Origin: Ehretia macrophylla
Taxonomy: Eukaryota > Streptophyta > Magnoliopsida > Boraginales > Ehretiaceae
Assembly: GCA_037974665.1 (NCBI GenBank)
Contig: CM075775.1
Location: 30,633,732-30,697,731, forward strand
Reading direction: 5' to 3'
DNA: 64,000 nt
Below, piece after piece: positions 21,507-32,854 of the stretch (positions are counted from its first letter, which is position 1; each line of letters opens with the position of its first letter). The translations under genes and the position numbers were made by a program. Below the pieces are notes generated by a model that saw only the letters and a program-made list of their open reading frames with translations, was not told the origin of the DNA and did not search any database.

Positions 21507-23463
21507 CTATAATTCCTTGGCACGAGCAGTTTGTTTTAAAACACCTTCATTTACTTCTTTATAACCTTGTTTCATCTTTTTCCTATAAAAATTCATTTGA
21601 GTCGACTTCAATGTAAAGTCACCGTGGCGTGCAATCTCAACTTCGTTGGTGGAGGAAGTTTTTAAACCTTTTTCGCGAAGGTCTTTACTTACCTCCGCGG
21701 ACCAACGTTTATTGATGCAAGTTGATAGGATCTCACCTATGCCTTCGAATTTCATCATGTATATCAAGTGCTTGCACGGTATCCTAGTAGACTCCAACAT
21801 CAAACAATCACATGCGATATCCAAAGTCACTAGGTTAAATGTCACAAAACATAACAAACCTTCTCTCGCACTATCAGCAACAAGATAAGTCCGACCACCT
21901 AAACCATTGTCACTTTCTTCAACGTTCCACAATAAAGCTTGCATCTTAATTTCTGCCACAACATTGAAGAACACTGCTCGAGTGAAAATCTTGGCAGTAT
22001 ATCTCTCGAATTCTTGCAACTCAGTTGTTAGCACAACCAACGTGTGGTTTGTCTTCACCTCCTCATTCACAACCTTGACTCTAATATGTTCTAACCCTCT
22101 GTGGTAGTCTCTGACAAAGTCTATCAACCTTTTGTTGCTTCCCAAGTATCTATTGAGGAATGCATTCATCCCCTCACAACGTTGGGTACTTTGTACCCAC
22201 CCGAAAAAATGGCCCCGAAAGAATAGCTTGGCCCACATATGCTTTGTATGATACGTTTGGGATATTCAGTTATGATTTTCAAGACCATGGTGGGCAACCA
22301 TATTCCTCCAAGCATTCTCAAATTTAGTTACTGAACAATCTACTTTAATGAAATAATAAAAAATACCACTAAATACATGTATCTTCACATTCTTTTTACA
22401 ATTTTGTTCAAGGTGCCACATGCACAACCTATGGCGAGCATTCAACTTCCTCAATTGTGGCGTGCATCGATTTGTCTCAATAGTTACCACAGACATGGGT
22501 CTTTTGTTGTTCATTGCATTGAGGAGTGTGTTTAACACCCATACATATGATTCAGTCGTCTCATTCTGAACTAATGTAACACCGAATATACATGTATTTC
22601 GATGATTGTTTATCCCAGCCAAAATAATTAGTGGAAACTTGTATGAATTGGTCTTATAAGTGGTATCAATTATCAAAACATCGCCAAAGACTTCAAACTT
22701 CTCCCTCGACCGCTTGTCAGTCCAGGATAACTTGTCCAATCGATTTTTCTCATCAATTGTGTACTGAAAATAGAAAAACGGATCAGAATCCGCTTTACCC
22801 TGCAATATCTTAATGCAACATTGGTATCTCCTATGGTAATTTCTGCTCGTTTGTCATGATCCACCATATTATAAATATTTTTCCTAGCGAATCCAACGCC
22901 ATCATACCCACCCGCCTCTTGTGTTAATATATCATACGTTCGACTGGAGCTTATTCCTGCACGATTCAGAGAATGAACTTGATCCCTACGACCATCATCT
23001 ACACGTCGATGGGAACGAAGCATTGGGACGCCGTAGCTAGGAACTAATTCATGATTGTGTTCTTTCACTAATTTGGTCACCTCATAACAACTATGGATCC
23101 TATTCAACTTGATCCGAAGTTGTGCTTTACAATCACATTTTGTCAAGCCCCTATGCTCCCGTTGCCTTTTTTCATATCTATGAACTCATTCCTTCGTAAA
23201 CCGGCACACGAGCATGTAAACAATCTGACCACTATTTGATCACTGTCGTCTTTTTTTATCGTACACCTTCTAATGCTAAAACCTTGCACACGGGCATATC
23301 GATTGTAGAATAAATATGCTTTATTTTTGGACTGAAATGTACAAGTGAGGATGTCTTCTTGACTTAAATCCTTTAAATTCTCTACCTCATCATCATCAAG
23401 TACTGGAATATTATCATCACTGTTTGATTCTGTATTTTCATGTATAGGCTCATTGGTTTTCAT
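21507..23463 (-). pseudogene. FAR1-type Mutator transposase (MURA-like), degenerate
   Basis: The domain order on the minus strand is FAR1 DNA-binding domain (CTFQSKNKAYLFYNRYARVQ, then FTCSCAG, TKCDCKAQLR and KEHNHELV as zinc ligands), MULE transposase core (FGDVLIIDTTYKTN with the first Asp; ARHRLCMWHLEQNCKKN; STQRCEGMNAFLNRYL with the Glu), and a SWIM zinc finger with CDC and PCKH. The length and order fit plant FAR1/FHY3-like transposases. Frameshifts lie near 23160 and 22800, and a TGA near 22265 replaces an expected Trp. The second catalytic Asp, usually in a TDGD-type motif, is replaced in VVTIETNRC. The protein would be inactive even without the frame breaks. It converges on the ULP-like gene. 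Confidence 0.85.
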
Positions 23464-23629
23464 TTTTCCAAATGCTGAAAATATATAAAATAGGTATTAT
23501 TTTAGTCAGAAATATATGTGTTTTACAACTCAACATTTCTCATTTACGAAAGTTTAACCATCCAATTACTTGAGAAAGACAATTTGAGAACTAGTAAAAT
23601 AACTATAAATTACGATGACGTTTTTATAT

Positions 23630-24105
23630 CTTGTGGTACTAAGCTTCAATAAATCAATATTATTAATAAACATATGAAATATCTTTGTGTTTGTATACAA
23701 AATACGTAAAATACTTTATGGTGAAGTTTTTTATGTTTTGTGATCCTAAACTTCAATAAATCAATACTACTAATAAACATACAAAATATATCAGCATTTG
23801 TATACAAAATACGTAAAATGCTTTACGGTGAAGTTAAACTTTAATAAATCAATACTATTAATAAACATATAAAATATATCAATGTTTTGTATTTTACGGT
23901 GAAGTTTTTATATTTTGTGATATTAAACTTCAATAAATCAATACTACTAATAAACATATGAAATATATTAGCATTTGTATGCAAAATATGTAAAATGCTT
24001 TACGGTGAAGTTTTTATGTTTTTTTACACTAACTTCAATAAATCAATACTATTAATAAACATATAATGTATATCAGTGTTTGTATGCAAAATACGTACAA
24101 TAATT
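23630..24105. repeat. Minisatellite: five copies of an ~88-107-bp AT-rich unit
   Basis: The core CTTCAATAAATCAATA recurs at 23644, 23751, 23839 (one change), 23928 and 24033, giving spacings of 107, 88, 89 and 105 bp. Each unit also carries TTAATAAACATAT, a TTTGTATACAAAATACGTAAAA-type segment and TTTACGGTGAAG. It sits just upstream of the transposase start, so it may be part of the subterminal region of the MULE-like unit or its promoter. Confidence 0.85.
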
Positions 24106-24318
24106 CTCTACTTAAGAATAATAATATCAATAATAGATAAATAATATATACAAGAAGAGATTAATTTAACATACCAAATTTTACCTCAAGTAATAAGCTT
24201 TTGCACCCGTGAAACAAAGATAAGCTTTGGATACTTTTTTTTTCTTGGCTATTTGCAAGCTTTTGTTTACTTCTTCTACCTTTCAATATTTAACTATGCA
24301 TTTTGATTTATATCGTTA
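24106..24318. other. Junction between MULE-like region and truncated copia element
   Basis: AT-rich sequence with no gene. Homology to the copia RT ends near 24322 (in GSLMYIM), so the deletion or insertion breakpoint that removed the copia RNase H and 3' LTR lies here. Confidence 0.4.
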
Positions 24319-24321
24319 GAT

Positions 24322-25300
24322 TTCACATAATGTACATCAGACTACCAATTATTCGAGAATACTCTAGCTGAGATATCCCTTCACCTGTGTTCTTAGCAAG
24401 GTGGCTATTCACATCCACAGGCGTCTTAGCAATATTATCATCATCTTTACTAAACTTGTCCAATATTTTTTGTATATAATGAGACTGGGACAAGACTAGT
24501 CCATCTGATGTTTTAGTGATCTTCACACCAAGAATTACATCAACCACACCCTTATCCTTCATGTTGAAGTTCTTGGATAACATTTTCTCGGTAACTTTAA
24601 TGATGTTATTATCACTCCCAATAATAAGCATATCGTCTACACATAGACAAACAATGACATATTCTAGACTTGTACCTTGCACATAAACACACTTGTCGCA
24701 CTCATTAATTCTAAATCAATTAGATATAATGACTTTATCAAAATTTTCATGTCATTGCTTAGGCGCTTGTTTTAATCCGTAAAGGGATTTTACAAGCCAA
24801 CAAACTTTCTTCTCGTTACTTGGAACCACAAACCCCTCGGGTTGTTCCATATAGATTTCTTCTTCTAAATCCTTATTCAAGAAGACAGTTTTTACATCCA
24901 TTTGATGGATCTCTAGATTATTAATAGCTGCAATCGCTATTAACATCCTAATGGACGTTATCCTTGTAACCGGTGAATAAGTATCAAAATAATCAAGACC
25001 TTCTTTCTGTCTATATCCCTTAATGACAAGTCTAGCCTTGTATTTGTCAATTGATCCATCAACCTTCATCTTCCTCTTAAAAATCCATTTACACCCTAAA
25101 GGTTTATTTCCAGGAGGAAGATCCACCAGTTCCCACGTATGATTATGCATGATGGACTCAATTTTACTATTGATACCCTCTTTCCATAAAGGAACTTCAG
25201 GGGTTGTCATAGCCTCATTAAAGGTACGAGGCTCATTTTCTAACAAATAAGTTAAAAAATCAGGACCGAAAGACTTAACCATTCTAGCCCTTTAGCTATG
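24322..25300 (-). pseudogene. Copia reverse transcriptase fragment (Tork-like)
   Basis: 25282-24752 contains NHTWELVDLPPGNKPLGCKW, DKYKARLVIKGYRQKEGLDY, INNLEIHQMDVKTVFLNKDL and [13 protein letters not shown] stop at an expected Trp (KQWHENFDK context) and a small frame disruption follow. 24682-24323 holds the catalytic box as CLCVDDMLIIGS; copia RTs normally have YVDD, so Tyr has become Cys while both aspartates are kept. Homology ends abruptly at LEYSRIIGSLMYIM near 24322. RNase H is absent. Confidence 0.85.
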
Positions 25301-26782
25301 TCTCGGTTCGTCTTTAGCATCATTAGATATAATCATTCCATCCATATCTTTCTCTTCAGTTCCATAAGTTCTCTTAGAAGAACTTGGATCATGTGTTTTC
25401 TTATAAGGAAATCTTTCCTCAAAGAATTCTGCATTTCTTGACTCGATAACTGTATTCTCATGAATATCAGTTATTTCTTACCTAATCACCAAAAATCTAT
25501 ATGTTGCACTGTTCTGTACGTATCTAATAAAGACATAATCCACAGTCTTTGGACCAATTTTGACCATTTTAGGTGCAGGAACCCCCACCTTAGCTAGGCA
25601 CCCCCACATTCTTAAATAATTGTAGGAAGGTGGTCGACCTTTCCACAACTCATAAGGTGTTTTGCTCAATTTCTTATAGGGTACCTTATTTAAAATATGA
25701 ATTGCAGTTAGCACTGCTTCCCCCTATAAGTTCTGAGGTATGCCTGAATTAATCAACAAGGCATTCATCATTTCTTTAAGAGTTCTGTTCTTACGCTCAG
25801 CAACTCCATTTTGTTGAGAAGAGTACGGTGCTGTTGTTTGGTGAATAATACCATGTTCAGCACAAAAATCCTCAAAAGGGGATACATATTTTCCCCCTCT
25901 ATCGTTTCTCAACATTTTTATTCTTTTGCCCGATTGATTTTCTACTTCATTTTTGTATAGTTTAAATATTTCAAAAGCCTCATCCTTACTCTTAAGTAAG
26001 TAAACATAACAGTATCTCGTACAATCATCTATGAAATAGATGAAATATTTTTTCCCTCCTCTAGTTTGCACAAACTTTAAGTCACAAACATCACTGTGAA
26101 TTAACTCTAGAGGTTCGGAACTTTTTTCCACTGATTTAAAAGAAGCTCTTGTTAACTTTGATTCCGTGCAAACTTCACATTTATTGTTAAGATTAAAATC
26201 AACTTTAGGCAATAGTCCTAAATTGACCAATTTACGCAATGAATCAAAATTAACATGTCCTAATCTATTATGCCATAAATTAGGAGAATCCACAACATAA
26301 GCAAATGAATTATTTTTATTGATAGAAGTAGATGGCTTCTCAGCCTTTACAACTTTTGGGACAACAATCATTACATTAAGCTTGAACAACCCATCACAGT
26401 CATAACCCTTGCCCACAAAAACCCCATTTTTAAGCAAAACAAACACACCAGAGTCAAAAACCAGCTTGAATCCATTTCTACTCAACAAAGATCCATAAAC
26501 TAAATTCTTCCGGATGTCTGGGACATGAAGCACGTTGTTGAGTGTCAACTTCTTCCCTAAAGTCATTTTCAAAACAACCTTTCCAGTCCCATCTACTTTT
26601 GAAGTGGAGGAATTCCCCATGTAGTTGGTTTCTTCAAATTTTTGGTAGGTGGTAAAACTATTCCTGTTAGAACAAACGTGACGAGTAGCTCCTGTGTCCA
26701 CCCACCACTGTTTTGGATTGCCAACCAAATTAACTTCTGACAAGACCGCTACCAGATTCATGTCAGACATTTCTTCTCCCAA
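25301..26782 (-). pseudogene. Copia protease, GAG-pre-integrase and integrase (Tork-like)
   Basis: The frame 26782-25724 carries the protease motif WWVDTGATRHVCS near its start, the zinc-binding LWHNRLGHVNFDSLRKLV with CEVCTESK, and an integrase core with the D,D,E positions in LIHSDVCDLKF, LRNDRGGKYVS and QQNGVAERKNRTL. A stop after SGIPQNL replaces the conserved Trp of NLWGEA. The frame resumes as LTAIHILNKVPYKKLSKTPY and YELWKGRPPSYNYLRMWGC. More stops follow at about 25478 and 25290. The relic is well preserved in sequence, so its decay is not very old. Confidence 0.85.
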
Positions 26783-27781
26783 GTCTTCAACAGCATTAGC
26801 CTGAGCCTTTCTTTTCTTCTGAGCTCCCTTGTTGGCATGGAGTCTACAGTCTATAGCCTTATGTCATGTCTTGTCACAGACGTAGAAGTTACCAACAAAT
26901 TTCTTCTTATCAGTACCTTTCTTTGCTTGATTCTGGCCATTGAACTTCCTCATTTTGTTACTAGGGCTATGCTCCACCACATTTGCCTTTGACTCTAAAG
27001 GCGAGAGTCTAACCCTTTTGTCATTCTTACTGTTGTTTGCTTCAATATTCAACCTCAAAACCAGGTCTGCAATTGTCATCTCCTTTCGCTTGTGCCTTAA
27101 ATAGCTTTTGAAGTCTTTCCAGCTAGGAGATAACTTCTCAATGAGTGCACCAGATTTGAAAGTTTCACCCATATTCATTCATTCCGCATGACACTCATGA
27201 AGAATCAGTTGATATTCTTCTACCTGGGGCAATAAAGGCTTGGAATCTACCATTTTGAAGTCTAGGAACCTGGCAACTATAAATTTTTTCGTGCTTGCAT
27301 CCTCTGATTTATACTTCTTATCCAGCGATTCCCACAAAGCCTTTGCTATCGGGATTGGACTATAAACATTATACAATGCATTATCCAATCCGTTGAGGAT
27401 ATAGTTTCTGCAGAGAAAGTCCGCATGCTTCTAAGCATCAACGGCAACAACGGTTTGTATATCAGGATTGTCACCCAATTCCGGTGCATCCTCTTTCAAA
27501 AACCAAGTCAGACTCAAGGTGGTCAAATAAAATAGCATTTTTTGCTGCCACCTTTTGAAGTCCTTCCCATCAAACTTTTCTGGCCTCTCGCCATGACCAG
27601 CATGATGTGCTACCACAAACGGAGTAGCAGAAATAATAGTTACCGATGGTCTTGCCAATGGTACATTTTCATTCCCAATGGATCCACCAGTTGATCCACT
27701 ACCATGCATAGGTACTGATCCAAATCCATTTCCGTCATTTTCATTTCTAGGAACGTTAGGAATTCCAGTTTCGGTATTCAT
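26783..27781 (-). pseudogene. Copia gag (Tork-like)
   Basis: The start is chosen at the ATG encoding MNTETGIPN (27781). The domain shows EKFDGKDFKRWQQKMLFYL, KKYKSEDASTKKFIVARFLD, LIEKLSPSWKDFKSYLRHK and a zinc-knuckle region FYVCDKT*HKAIDC. In the knuckle the first Cys is Phe and the Gly before His is a stop. Further stops occur at VDA*KHADF (Trp expected) and HAE*MNM (Gly expected). The same frame is used throughout, so loss is by nonsense change rather than by indel. Confidence 0.8.
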
Positions 27782-28760
27782 TTTTTTAATAAAAATCACC
27801 AACTGCACTTAAAAAGCACAAGTTAGTCACACAAGCAGTTAAATGAAATAGAAACTGGAAGTTGGAGAACTAAAGAAAAACCAGGCAAGAAAAAATTAAA
27901 CTTCTACTGAAATATGTTCCAATAGATATTGATCTAAGAGGACTTAATTCCAGTACCAAACAAAAATAAGGAGACTGGTAAGAATAGAAAATAATTGTAG
28001 TAAGAAAACTGTAAACTGAAAATAATTCTGAAAGAAATATGTTCTAACAGAATTTTATTTCAGTAGAAGGAACAAATTAAAATAGAAACGATTACAACCT
28101 TAAGATTGTTAGAAAAAATCTGTAGATAATAAATTTGTGCTAAGGATAATAAACTAAAGAACAGTAAAATAATATATTAATATATTTAAAATGAAATACA
28201 CAAACCGAGGCTCGAATTTAACTCGATGTCCTTAAGGTTATAATGCTCCGCTAAGGTGCTTACGGCTCAATAGTACTAACCTCCCAGGATACAACGATAT
28301 TACCTTTCGTAATAGAAGCACTGCAAATTACAAAAGCTTACGAATCAACAGCGTAAAAAACTCTCTCTCTATTACAATGTAGTCATGAACTATGTATATT
28401 TTTTTTCCCGTATACAAAAGTTGTGCAAAAACTCTCCTATTTATAGGTGCAAACTAAGAGTATAAACTGGCCACATAAATCCTTCATAAATAAAAGGATA
28501 GCAAACGTCACTTTAATGCCAACGTTTTAGACCATGAAACGTCTCATGCTCAATGCCAATTGTCACTGATATAATGGCATTTCCAAATGCCTAAGTAAAG
28601 GCATTTCCAAATGCCTAAGTAAAGGCATTCATGATTGACCATAATTGATGCACATGATACAACTTTCCAATTTGATGTAATTATTATAAGCATTCAAAGC
28701 ATCAGCAAGCATTCAAAGTATCATCAATTTTTCGAAGCATCAACTTCCCGTTTCTTATAC
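27782..28760 (-). repeat. 5' leader and LTR of the Tork-like copia element (ends not fixed)
   Basis: The region upstream of gag contains a TATA box on the minus strand (CCTATAAATAGG at 28436-28447) and the conserved downstream segment with CATTATAACCTTAAGGACAT (28227-28246, minus strand). Together they mark the LTR promoter and R region. A canonical primer-binding site was not found. The right limit is approximate. Confidence 0.5.
28575..28630. repeat. Short tandem repeat of a palindromic 24-bp unit
   Basis: GGCATTTCCAAATGCC followed by TAAGTAAA occurs twice in tandem and then partly a third time (AGGCATTCATG). The 16-base core is close to a perfect palindrome. Confidence 0.75.
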
Positions 28761-28899
28761 TTATTATTATGGCATTCAAAGCAGTTTAAAAAATGGTGAG
28801 TTTAAATCAGAGAATAAAAAGCTATTCAAATCTCTCTTTTCTAATTTCTCTTTCACATTTAATGTATTTTGAATTGAAAACATACTACATTCATCTTCT

Positions 28900-29276
28900 C
28901 GAATGGTAAATGCGCGCGAACCATGTCCGAACTATTTAGACATGTGAAACCCACTTGAAAAATTAAGTCAAAAAAGCAAGTCAAAAATATCTTTTTACAA
29001 TATAAGCAAAGTCAAATAGTCAAAGTTGGCATATTAAACTATTACCTAATATGTATTTGTATGTATTTATGTAATTATTGTATATATTAATTATAAAGTC
29101 AAATATTAGTCAATTATAGTAGGCTTTGTAAAATAAGACTAAGTTTATGTGTATAAATGTAATTAAAATACAAATATGATGTATTAAAAATAGATAAACA
29201 CATAATTAACACATAATATTACTAAATAATGTTTAAAATAATTAAATGCTCTTAATATGCATGCTCGGGTCTCACA
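28900..29276 (-). repeat. Probable Tekay-like LTR fragment
   Basis: On the minus strand the sequence begins TGTGAGACCCGAGCATGC, resembling the starts of the other Tekay-like LTRs in this window (TGTGACGCCCGAG at 17403, TGTAACGCACGAGACC at 43718, TGTGATGACCCAGACC at 47123). The interior is AT-rich with runs of TAATTAAAA-type sequence as in those LTRs. The other end and a TSD were not found. Confidence 0.4.
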
Positions 29277-29400
29277 GTAGATGGAGTAATCAAGCAGCCC
29301 TTCTTGCACCAACATACATGCAATGGCATAGAGTGATGCGTCAGTATGAACATGGAAGAGTTGAAACCTATCCAATTTAGAAAGAACAGGGCATTCCTAG
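29277..29400 (-). pseudogene. Gypsy RT/RNase H fragment
   Basis: About 40 residues on the minus strand, CPVLSKLDRFQLFHVHTDAS followed by LYAIACMLVQEGLLDYSIY, match the start of the Ty3/gypsy RNase H domain (first catalytic Asp in HTDAS). The fragment ends exactly where the LTR-like sequence starts. Confidence 0.6.
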
Positions 29401-29524
29401 TTGTTTGTGCAAGTGAATGTTGCCCTATTTAGAGGTAAATCCACCAACTAATTTATCCTTACCAATTCAAAAAAAAGTCTCATGTTTGTTGTAATTCGGC
29501 TTCCTCCTAACTTCTCAACCGAGA
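29401..29524. other. Spacer, no feature recognised
   Basis: Short stretch between the gypsy fragment and the mitochondrial fragment. Nothing recognised. Confidence 0.3.
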
Positions 29525-30062
<538 letters not shown>

Positions 30063-30245
30063 TAAAAAATCAAGATATACATTAACTTAAACTAACTTTA
30101 ATAGAATTTTAGAATTTTCTATTCTTCCTTATTCTGAGTCTCTGTTAAATACTACAAATATTCAAATCAAGAAGTTCCAATTGGTCAAATGATATGAAAC
30201 AAATTAATTACTAGTCTTAAAAATTCAAATTAGGTGTACTTTTTT
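30063..30245. other. AT-rich spacer between plastid-derived fragments
   Basis: No gene recognised. It may be organellar intergenic DNA carried along with the flanking pieces, but I cannot place it. Confidence 0.3.
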
Positions 30246-30441
30246 CCCGAGTTTGGCAAGTTACTAGAAAACATGGGACTTCGTTGGATGCGAGATCTAC
30301 TCCACGAGGAGCAGTACGTACGTAGATGATATCATCACGACCTCTTCTTTTTGTCTAACTCACTTTCTTTTTTCTATGTGAGTTTTGGGAATATCCCCAT
30401 TCATAGGTCTGAGATCCACATCTATGAATTGAAAGACTATA
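30246..30441 (+). pseudogene. ycf2: Plastid ycf2 fragment
   Basis: One plus-strand frame reads PEFGKLLENMGLRWMRDLLH, EEQYVRR, a TGA at 30326-30328, [20 protein letters not shown] and [14 protein letters not shown]. This matches a segment of the large plastid protein Ycf2. The stop occupies an expected Trp codon. The fragment is followed after about 30 bp by the long solo LTR. Confidence 0.8.
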
Positions 30442-30471
30442 TCACTCAGACAAAAGATGAAGGATTGGAAT

Positions 30472-30476
30472 GTATC
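30472..30476. repeat. Left target-site duplication of solo LTR A (GTATC)
   Basis: GTATC precedes TGTAACACCC and is repeated at 43719-43723 after GCGTTACA. Confidence 0.85.
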
Positions 30477-30935
30477 TGTAACACCCTAATCCCTCATGGA
30501 ACCGGAACTTCCATTAATCATGTTATTCTCAACCCAATTCCAAACCCGGACATGAAATTTAAGAAAAACGGACGGAGTCTTCCCTATTTATAGGACAATC
30601 CAAAACTTGTACACATAGTTATAACCTCAAAACCAAAGTCCAATCTTCTCCATAAATCTCAACTACCACTAACATCACATACAACCAACTCCTCAAGACC
30701 ATCTGTGCCTTGGAACCCAATATTGAAGACATACAAGCATGCAATTTCAAATCTATTGAATTTCTATATTTTAGAACCGCTTATCATATCACTCTAATAA
30801 AAATTACGAATTTTTCTTATATATCAAGTCCAGCCAACCAACATTTTTAAACACACAAACATGCAAGTCTTTTGAGCATCAAATGTAAATCATAACTTAT
30901 TACAATGCACTCATAACTACTAACTTATATAGGAC

Positions 30936-32420
30936 TGTTAGTCCTTAATAACCTAAAAGGGGAGGGGTGAATTAGGTTGTTTAGGCAACGTTAAGCAATT
31001 TAAAATTTCAATATGAAAGCAATGTCAAGTAAGGATTGAAACAACACTAGAAACTCTTGTAGGCAATTTATCAAACACTTTGTGAGCATATGAGTATTTA
31101 ACACTAAATATGCAATTTGAATTTCAAGGTAGAATTTCAAATAGATATCACAACAATTACCAAGCAATTAAGATGAGCAATGACCACACGAAGGTAAATG
31201 ACTTGAAAATAAAGAGAATAGAGTAAGAGAAATCAAACACGATGATTTTCAAGTGGTTCGCACTCCCGGAGGCCTAGTCCACCACCTAAGGTCTTCTCTT
31301 CCCTTAGGATTTTAGTAACACTTCACTATGATGCTTCTTCAAATGTTGGTGAAGCAAGAACCAACTATAATTACTCTTGAGTCCACAAGAGTTACACAAG
31401 CTCCTTCAAATGTAGGTGAAGCTTAACCTACTACTCTCTCTTCCTTTGAGTCCACAAAGGATTACAATACTTCTTCTCACAATGATTCTCTCAATCTATG
31501 TGAAAGAATGTATTACAAAGATTATGTGATAGAATAAATGACAATTGCAACTCCTATTTGAGTTTGATATTACACTTTGGAAAATGGCTTTGAATGCTCA
31601 AAAGATATGATAATGATAGCTCAAGATTTTTCAATAGGAATGATATGAAAATTCTTTTGAAAATCTGAAAATTATGGCTTGGAGAGATAATTTTGAAGGT
31701 GAGAAGGCATAGGTTAAAAAGAGGAAAAGATTAGACAAAAATCGGATTTTAAGCAAGATTTTCGGATTTTCCCGTTAACTCATCCGGGCGCTGAGGCACT
31801 GATCCGAGCGCCCGGAAATAGCGTGTATTGCCCGGAAAGGACTTTTCTACAGGGCATTGCACCTTCTATCTGGGCGACCGGAAAATGTCGGTAACGCCCG
31901 GATGCCATAAAAAATGCTGAAAAGGTATTTTTAGCCCAGAAATATTTGGGCATATTGAAAAAAGAGATTTCTTAGCATTTTTTAACATCCCAAAAAATTT
32001 CAAACTAGTTGAAAGGTATTTTTATAAAATGATTTCAAAAGCAAGAGTTTGAAATATAAAATATTTTTTCTACGAAAGATTTTGAAATAAGAAAATATTT
32101 TTTTTGAGAAATTTTTAGCGATACAAATCATACTTAGGCAAGCGACAACTTTTAAGGCCGGTACCCCTTATGTCACCACTTCTCCTTCCTTGTGACTCCT
32201 TCTTTATCTTCGAGTCAATAACTTGAATTCTTTAGGACTTGGATACAATTTGATAGTGCTTGGTCTTTGATCCAAAAAGCTTTCTACTCTTGACTAAAAT
32301 AACTTGATCCAATGTTGATGTAGACTTGCTTTGGAATGAAGGTCTCACAAAAAAAGCTAAAGCACAATTAAGATGTTTTGTTATTATCAAAATAAAGATT
32401 ATAGACTTTTCAGGCCAACA
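30936..32420 (-). repeat. 3' LTR of the SIRE-like element
   Basis: 1485 bp, starting TGTTAGTCCTTAATAACC and ending CAGGCCAACA, next to the polypurine tract. At 31780-31910 it carries several CCGGGCGCC/GCGCCCGG-type modules which also occur upstream of ORF3. Confidence 0.9.
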
Positions 32421-32434
32421 ATCTCCCCCTTTTT
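32421..32434 (-). promoter_or_regulatory. Polypurine tract of the SIRE-like element
   Basis: On the minus strand AAAAAGGGGGAGAT directly precedes the LTR start TGTTGGCC. It is preceded by TTTGTCATCATC, a common context in this lineage. Confidence 0.85.
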
Positions 32435-32854
32435 GATGATGACAAAACATTGAAGTTAACAAGTATGAAATAGTTGAAATTTAAAGAATAAAACTTGAAT
32501 TGAGGTCTCCTCCTCAATTTGTGCTTGATAAAATTTAGTCTAGATCCTGTAAAGCAAAAACTCCCCCTGAATAAGTGCAATGATAGGCATATTTACTTCA
32601 ATACTTTCTCCCCCTATTTGTCATCACAAAAGGGCATCCAATAGCAAATGAAGACAATAGTAGGCGACAACAAGCATAAGACAAGAGATAAGCAAGAAAA
32701 AAAATGCAACGCATTAATGACAAAAAGGCAAAAAAAATATCCAACCAACGTTAAAAGATAAGGGAAAAAAAACAGCTAAGGAGTGTTTGAGGAAAGATCC
32801 AACTGAAGCAAAAAAATTGTTTGAGGAGAGAACACAACTTAAAGCATCCACAGA
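32435..32854. other. Untranslated 3' region of the SIRE-like element
   Basis: AT-rich with several pyrimidine tracts such as CTCCCCCTGAATAAG and TTCTCCCCCTATTTGTCATC, which repeat the polypurine context on the opposite strand. No ORF is supported. Confidence 0.5.

Larger units (their letters stand above)
17404..24318. mobile_element. Possible KI-MULE-like composite: ULP-like gene facing a FAR1-type transposase
   Basis: Two gene remnants converge with only about 40 bp between them: a plus-strand HMG-box/DUF1985-like/Ulp1-like gene and a minus-strand FAR1-type Mutator transposase. Plant Mutator-like elements carrying a captured ULP1-type protease gene next to a MURA/FAR1 transposase are known (the Kaonashi or KI-MULE group), and many lack obvious terminal inverted repeats. 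That matches what is seen. The outer limits given are only the edges of the neighbouring Tekay and copia elements. No TIR or TSD was found, so the unit is inferred from gene content and arrangement. Confidence 0.5.
24319..28760 (-). mobile_element. Tork-like Ty1/copia retrotransposon, 3'-truncated, minus strand
   Basis: Reading leftwards from about 28760: LTR/leader, gag, protease, integrase, RT, then loss of the RNase H domain, polypurine tract and 3' LTR. Integrase before RT defines Ty1/copia. The gag start MNTETG and the leader segment with GGAGGTTAGTACTATTGAGC (minus strand, about 28271-28290) are of the Tork/TAR type. I could not fix the LTR ends. At least seven stops are present. Confidence 0.75.

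Noticed and set aside
23630-24105. CRISPR-like array (regularly spaced repeats)
   Set aside because: Units are AT-rich minisatellite copies that are similar throughout their length, with no unique spacers, in plant DNA.
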